Below the pieces are notes generated by a model. It made no database searches and had not been told where the DNA came from. It saw only the letters and a program-made list of their open reading frames with translations. A stretch of DNA of 16,536 nt from an uncultured Anaerolineae bacterium (GTDB lineage: Bacteria > Chloroflexota > Anaerolineae > Anaerolineales > Villigracilaceae), in NCBI GenBank assembly GCA_903854805.1, contig CAINXK010000302.1, forward strand, positions 1-16,536. The letters run 5' to 3'. A program made the position numbers and the translations under genes. Shown here one piece after another: positions 14,394 through 16,536 of the stretch; position 1 is the first letter of the stretch; each line of letters opens with the position of its first letter.

Positions 14394-15209
14394 ATGAACC
14401 CAACTTCTTTAGATAAACGGCGTATGGACCACCTCACCTGGCCGGAATTTGCTCAACGGGTTAAGGAAAACTACATTTTCATTCTCACAGTTGGCGCAAT
14501 TGAGCAACATGGCCCTCATTTACCGATCGGCTTTGACTATATGTCGGGTAATGAAATCTCACTCAAATTGGCTGAACAATATCCGATTGTAGTCATGCCT
14601 CCATTAACGTATGGCTACCGCTCTCAGGCTACTATTGGCGGTGGTGATCAATTTCCTGGTACGACTTGCATAGGCGCAGAAGCGTTAATGTTTACAGTAC
14701 GCGATATTCTGGAAGAGCTTTTACGCCACAATGTGAAGCGCATCGTTGTCAACAACAGTCATTTGGAAAACCAAAGCTTTTTGGTTGAAGGCATCGAGTT
14801 GGTGCGACGAAAGTATAACCTTGTAGATCTTCAAGTAAAAATTCTGATCACCGGGTGGGGAAATTTTGTTAAGGACGATACTCTCGATGCTTGCTTCGAA
14901 AACGGGGATTTTCCTGGTTGGGACCCGGAACATGCTGCTGTAATAGAAACATCTGCGATGCTTGCTCTGCGCCCGGAAATTGTTGATTTGTCTTTACTCC
15001 CTGACGAGACCGCTAACCGATACCCAAAATATTCAATCTTTCCTACACCTTCAGATATCGTAACCAAAAACGGCGCTCTGGCTTCCGCAAAAGGGACAAC
15101 ATTGGCGAAGGGTCAGCGAATACTGAAGGATGTATTTGATGGTTTTGAATGTGCGTTTGACATCGAATTTGGTATTAAACCGAATAAATTTAAAGTTGAA
15201 GGAGAATAA
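14394..15209 (+). CDS. creatininase-family amidohydrolase, copy 1
   Basis: Predicted cytoplasmic metal-dependent amidohydrolase of 271 aa. It resembles true creatininase (creatinine to creatine, EC 3.5.2.10) more than the MftE or FAPy-deformylase branches. Metal ligands of Pseudomonas creatininase (Glu34, His36, Asp45, His120, Glu122) map with a constant +3 shift to Glu37, His39, Asp48, His123 and Glu125, in GAIEQHGPHLPIGFD and NNSHLENQ. Also shared are MPPLTYGYRSQ, GGGDQFPGTT, VEGIEL, Trp155 in GWGNFVKD and Trp176 in GWDPEH. The residue between the HxE ligands is Leu rather than the substrate-side Tyr of creatininase, so the substrate may be a related cyclic amide. Ribosome site AAGGA lies at 14383. 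Its stop overlaps the start of copy 2. Confidence 0.92.
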   Translation: MNPTSLDKRRMDHLTWPEFAQRVKENYIFILTVGAIEQHGPHLPIGFDYMSGNEISLKLAEQYPIVVMPPLTYGYRSQATIGGGDQFPGTTCIGAEALMFTVRDILEELLRHNVKRIVVNNSHLENQSFLVEGIELVRRKYNLVDLQVKILITGWGNFVKDDTLDACFENGDFPGWDPEHAAVIETSAMLALRPEIVDLSLLPDETANRYPKYSIFPTPSDIVTKNGALASAKGTTLAKGQRILKDVFDGFECAFDIEFGIKPNKFKVEGE

Positions 15210-15211
15210 TG

Positions 15212-16012
15212 ATGACATCCCCCACTCTCGATAAAAGACGGATGGATTACCTTACTTGGCCGGAATTTGCGGAACGAGTAAAAGAAAATTATATTTTTGT
15301 TCTAGTTGCTGGCGCAATTGAAGAACACGGCCCTCATCTACCGATTGGTTTCGATTATATGATGGGTTATGAGATTGCTATGGAGTTGGCTAACCGTTAC
15401 CCGGTTGTAGTTATGCCTCCGTTAACATATGGCTATCGTTCTCAGGCGTCCATCGGAGGCGGTGATCAATTTCCTGGTACAACCTGTATCGGTGCCGAAG
15501 CGCTCATGTTTACGGTGCGTGATATTTTGGAAGAATTAATCCGACATGGTATTCACAATATTGTTATCTTGAATTCTCATTTGGAAAACCAGAGTTTTTT
15601 GATTGAAGGAATTGAATTAGCCCGGCGGAATTACGACCTAAACAAACACCAATGTAAAATTCTGCTCACCGGCTGGGCTCCTTTTGTAAAGGATAAAACG
15701 TTGGATGATCTATTCGATGGGAAATTCCCCGGTTGGGACCCTGAACATGCTGCTTTGCTTGAAACATCAGCGATGCTGGGAATAAATCCATCCATTGTAG
15801 ATATGAGTCAACTACCCAATGAATCTGCACCACGATATCCGAAATACTCGATCTTCCCCACTCCATCAGATATTGTCACCAAAAACGGTGCCCTTGCGCC
15901 AGCCATCAATGCTTCGGTTGAGAAAGGTAAATTAATTTTGGATGATGTTTTTGAATGCTACGAAGAATGTTTTCGAGCTGAATTTGGATTAGAGCCCATC
16001 AAGGGAAGTTAA
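15212..16012 (+). CDS. creatininase-family amidohydrolase, copy 2
   Basis: A close paralogue of the preceding protein, roughly two-thirds identical by eye and 266 aa. It keeps the same five metal ligands (Glu37, His39, Asp48, His123, Glu125) in GAIEEHGPHLPIGFD and NSHLENQ, the same HLE triad with Leu, and the GWDPEH and PKYSIFPTPSDIVTKNGAL blocks. Two ATGs compete. ATG 15209 overlaps copy 1's TAA. ATG 15212 sits seven bases after AAGGAG (15199-15204) and gives an N-terminus aligning residue for residue with copy 1, so I chose it. Copies differ mainly at 50-62, 112-120 and 140-175, regions around the pocket and subunit contacts. Creatininase is a hexamer, so a mixed oligomer or split substrate range is possible. 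It is the last gene before the terminator. Confidence 0.92.
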   Translation: MTSPTLDKRRMDYLTWPEFAERVKENYIFVLVAGAIEEHGPHLPIGFDYMMGYEIAMELANRYPVVVMPPLTYGYRSQASIGGGDQFPGTTCIGAEALMFTVRDILEELIRHGIHNIVILNSHLENQSFLIEGIELARRNYDLNKHQCKILLTGWAPFVKDKTLDDLFDGKFPGWDPEHAALLETSAMLGINPSIVDMSQLPNESAPRYPKYSIFPTPSDIVTKNGALAPAINASVEKGKLILDDVFECYEECFRAEFGLEPIKGS

Positions 16013-16041
16013 TCCACCAGGTACACAAGACTCTGCTTGAC

Positions 16042-16124
16042 AATCATTGCGGAGAGCGACACAAGCAGGCTAGCCTGGAGGGCAGCCTGCTTGTGTTTTG
16101 GTTAGCGTCTCTGCTCCAATGATT
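16042..16124 (+). terminator. long hairpin / terminator ending the operon
   Basis: The core is a perfect 13-bp stem: ACACAAGCAGGCT (16059-16071) with AGCCTGCTTGTGT (16084-16096), loop 12, followed by TTTTGGTT. That is a good rho-independent terminator 46 bases after the last stop. The pairing continues outward: a short imperfect middle tier (16053-16058 with 16106-16112) and a perfect outer tier, AATCATTG (16042-16049) with CAATGATT (16117-16124). The outer tiers go beyond what a simple terminator needs. Confidence 0.75.
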
Positions 16125-16149
16125 TCAAAAAACTATGTTTCCCGCAGGG

Positions 16150-16177
16150 GCTTATTTTGTTCAACGTCCAAATAAGC
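16150..16177. repeat. 8-bp inverted repeat upstream of the last gene
   Basis: GCTTATTT (16150-16157) and AAATAAGC (16170-16177) flank a 12-base loop. A TACAAT hexamer at 16201-16206 could be the -10 of the downstream gene. Function unknown; possibly an operator. Confidence 0.35.
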
Positions 16178-16245
16178 GCAAAGTCCAAGTAATAAGCGGG
16201 TACAATAAGGCATAATCAGATAAAGTGGACTGAAAAAGGTGAAAC

Positions 16246-16536
16246 ATGAAAAACAAGCAGTTGCTCCTGAGCATCACTGCCCTTTTAATCATATCGCTGT
16301 CCTGTTTTTTTTTGTTTCCAAACGGTGTCAATGGTGGAAAGGTTCCCACTGATCTCAACAAAGTATTCAAGACCCTTCCCATCTACGACCCCATGGCACC
16401 TCTGACTTCATTAAGCGCAACTGCACTGCGAGGATTGATAAAACTTGATCCGCGCGTGGCTGTATATCGGGCAGCAGGGAGTCTACCAGCAGGGCCGCTT
16501 CTGCGCATTCACATATCTGGCCGATGTAACGCTGGA
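16246..16536 (+). CDS. partial gene, secreted or membrane-anchored protein, possibly frameshifted
   Basis: The reading frame is open from ATG 16246 to the window edge (97 codons). A ribosome site AAGGTG at 16236-16241 supports the start. The N-terminus is a clear signal sequence: MKNKQ, then a hydrophobic run (LLLSITALLIISLSCFFLF), ending near Pro25. A Cys at 20 lies within the run, but a lipobox is not convincing. After about residue 70 the protein texture worsens. From 16457 another frame reads WLYIGQQGVYQQGRFCAF and on to the window end, with more GC-rich third positions. A one-base insertion near 16450-16457 would join the two parts. The family is not recognised. Confidence 0.5.
   Translation, partial: MKNKQLLLSITALLIISLSCFFLFPNGVNGGKVPTDLNKVFKTLPIYDPMAPLTSLSATALRGLIKLDPRVAVYRAAGSLPAGPLLRIHISGRCNAG

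Noticed and set aside
16042..16124. Integron attC-like site
   Set aside because: The inverted repeat is long and imperfect, but the required GTTRRRY / RYYYAAC core ends are missing and no integrase or cassette array is near.
1..16536. tRNA, rRNA, CRISPR array, transposase or integrase
   Set aside because: I saw no cloverleaf-like sequence, no regularly spaced repeats and no recombinase or transposase motifs in any frame.

Overview
The window looks like the chromosome of an environmental bacterium, most likely a Chloroflexota (Anaerolineae-like) member. That placement is an inference from protein flavour: a BMP-type nucleoside-family ABC importer, many PAS/GAF/GGDEF and NarL-type sensors, and a mid-GC genome. 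No rRNA or phylogenetic marker is present. The left part (about 1-4000) is GC-rich in third codon positions, 4284-6206 is intermediate, and 6800-16012 is clearly more AT-rich.

Layout. (1) 8-709, minus strand: a Crp/Fnr-type regulator. It is divergent from (2) 971-2179, an iron-sulfur L-serine dehydratase; an 18-bp perfect palindrome lies at the regulator's start. (3) 2477-3967: a single-domain Rcp1-like receiver, an intrinsic terminator, then a receiver-GGDEF diguanylate cyclase. (4) 4284-6206: a seven-TM, PAS-PAS-GGDEF diguanylate cyclase with its own promoter. (5) 6207-6817: 611 bp without a convincing gene, holding an AT-rich 14-bp inverted repeat and a promoter. (6) 6818-8970: a soluble PAS-GAF histidine kinase translationally coupled to a NarL/LuxR response regulator. 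A lone, degenerate NarL-type receiver follows at 9074-9472. (7) 9647-16012: a five-gene operon with a BMP-family lipoprotein, a dual-NBD ATPase, two permeases, and two tandem creatininase-family amidohydrolases. It ends at a strong hairpin. (8) 16246-end: a partial gene with a signal peptide, possibly frameshifted.

How the genes may work together. The importer and the paired creatininases form one transcription unit, with tight spacing and overlaps. This suggests uptake of a cyclic amide or guanidino compound (creatinine or an analogue), followed by ring opening in the cytoplasm. Both enzymes keep all five metal ligands of true creatininase. No creatinase or sarcosine enzyme is visible. The adjacent kinase/regulator pair plus odd receiver is the likely controller of this operon, by proximity only. 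The most interesting unit in the window is this two-component system, BMP importer and tandem creatininase cassette.
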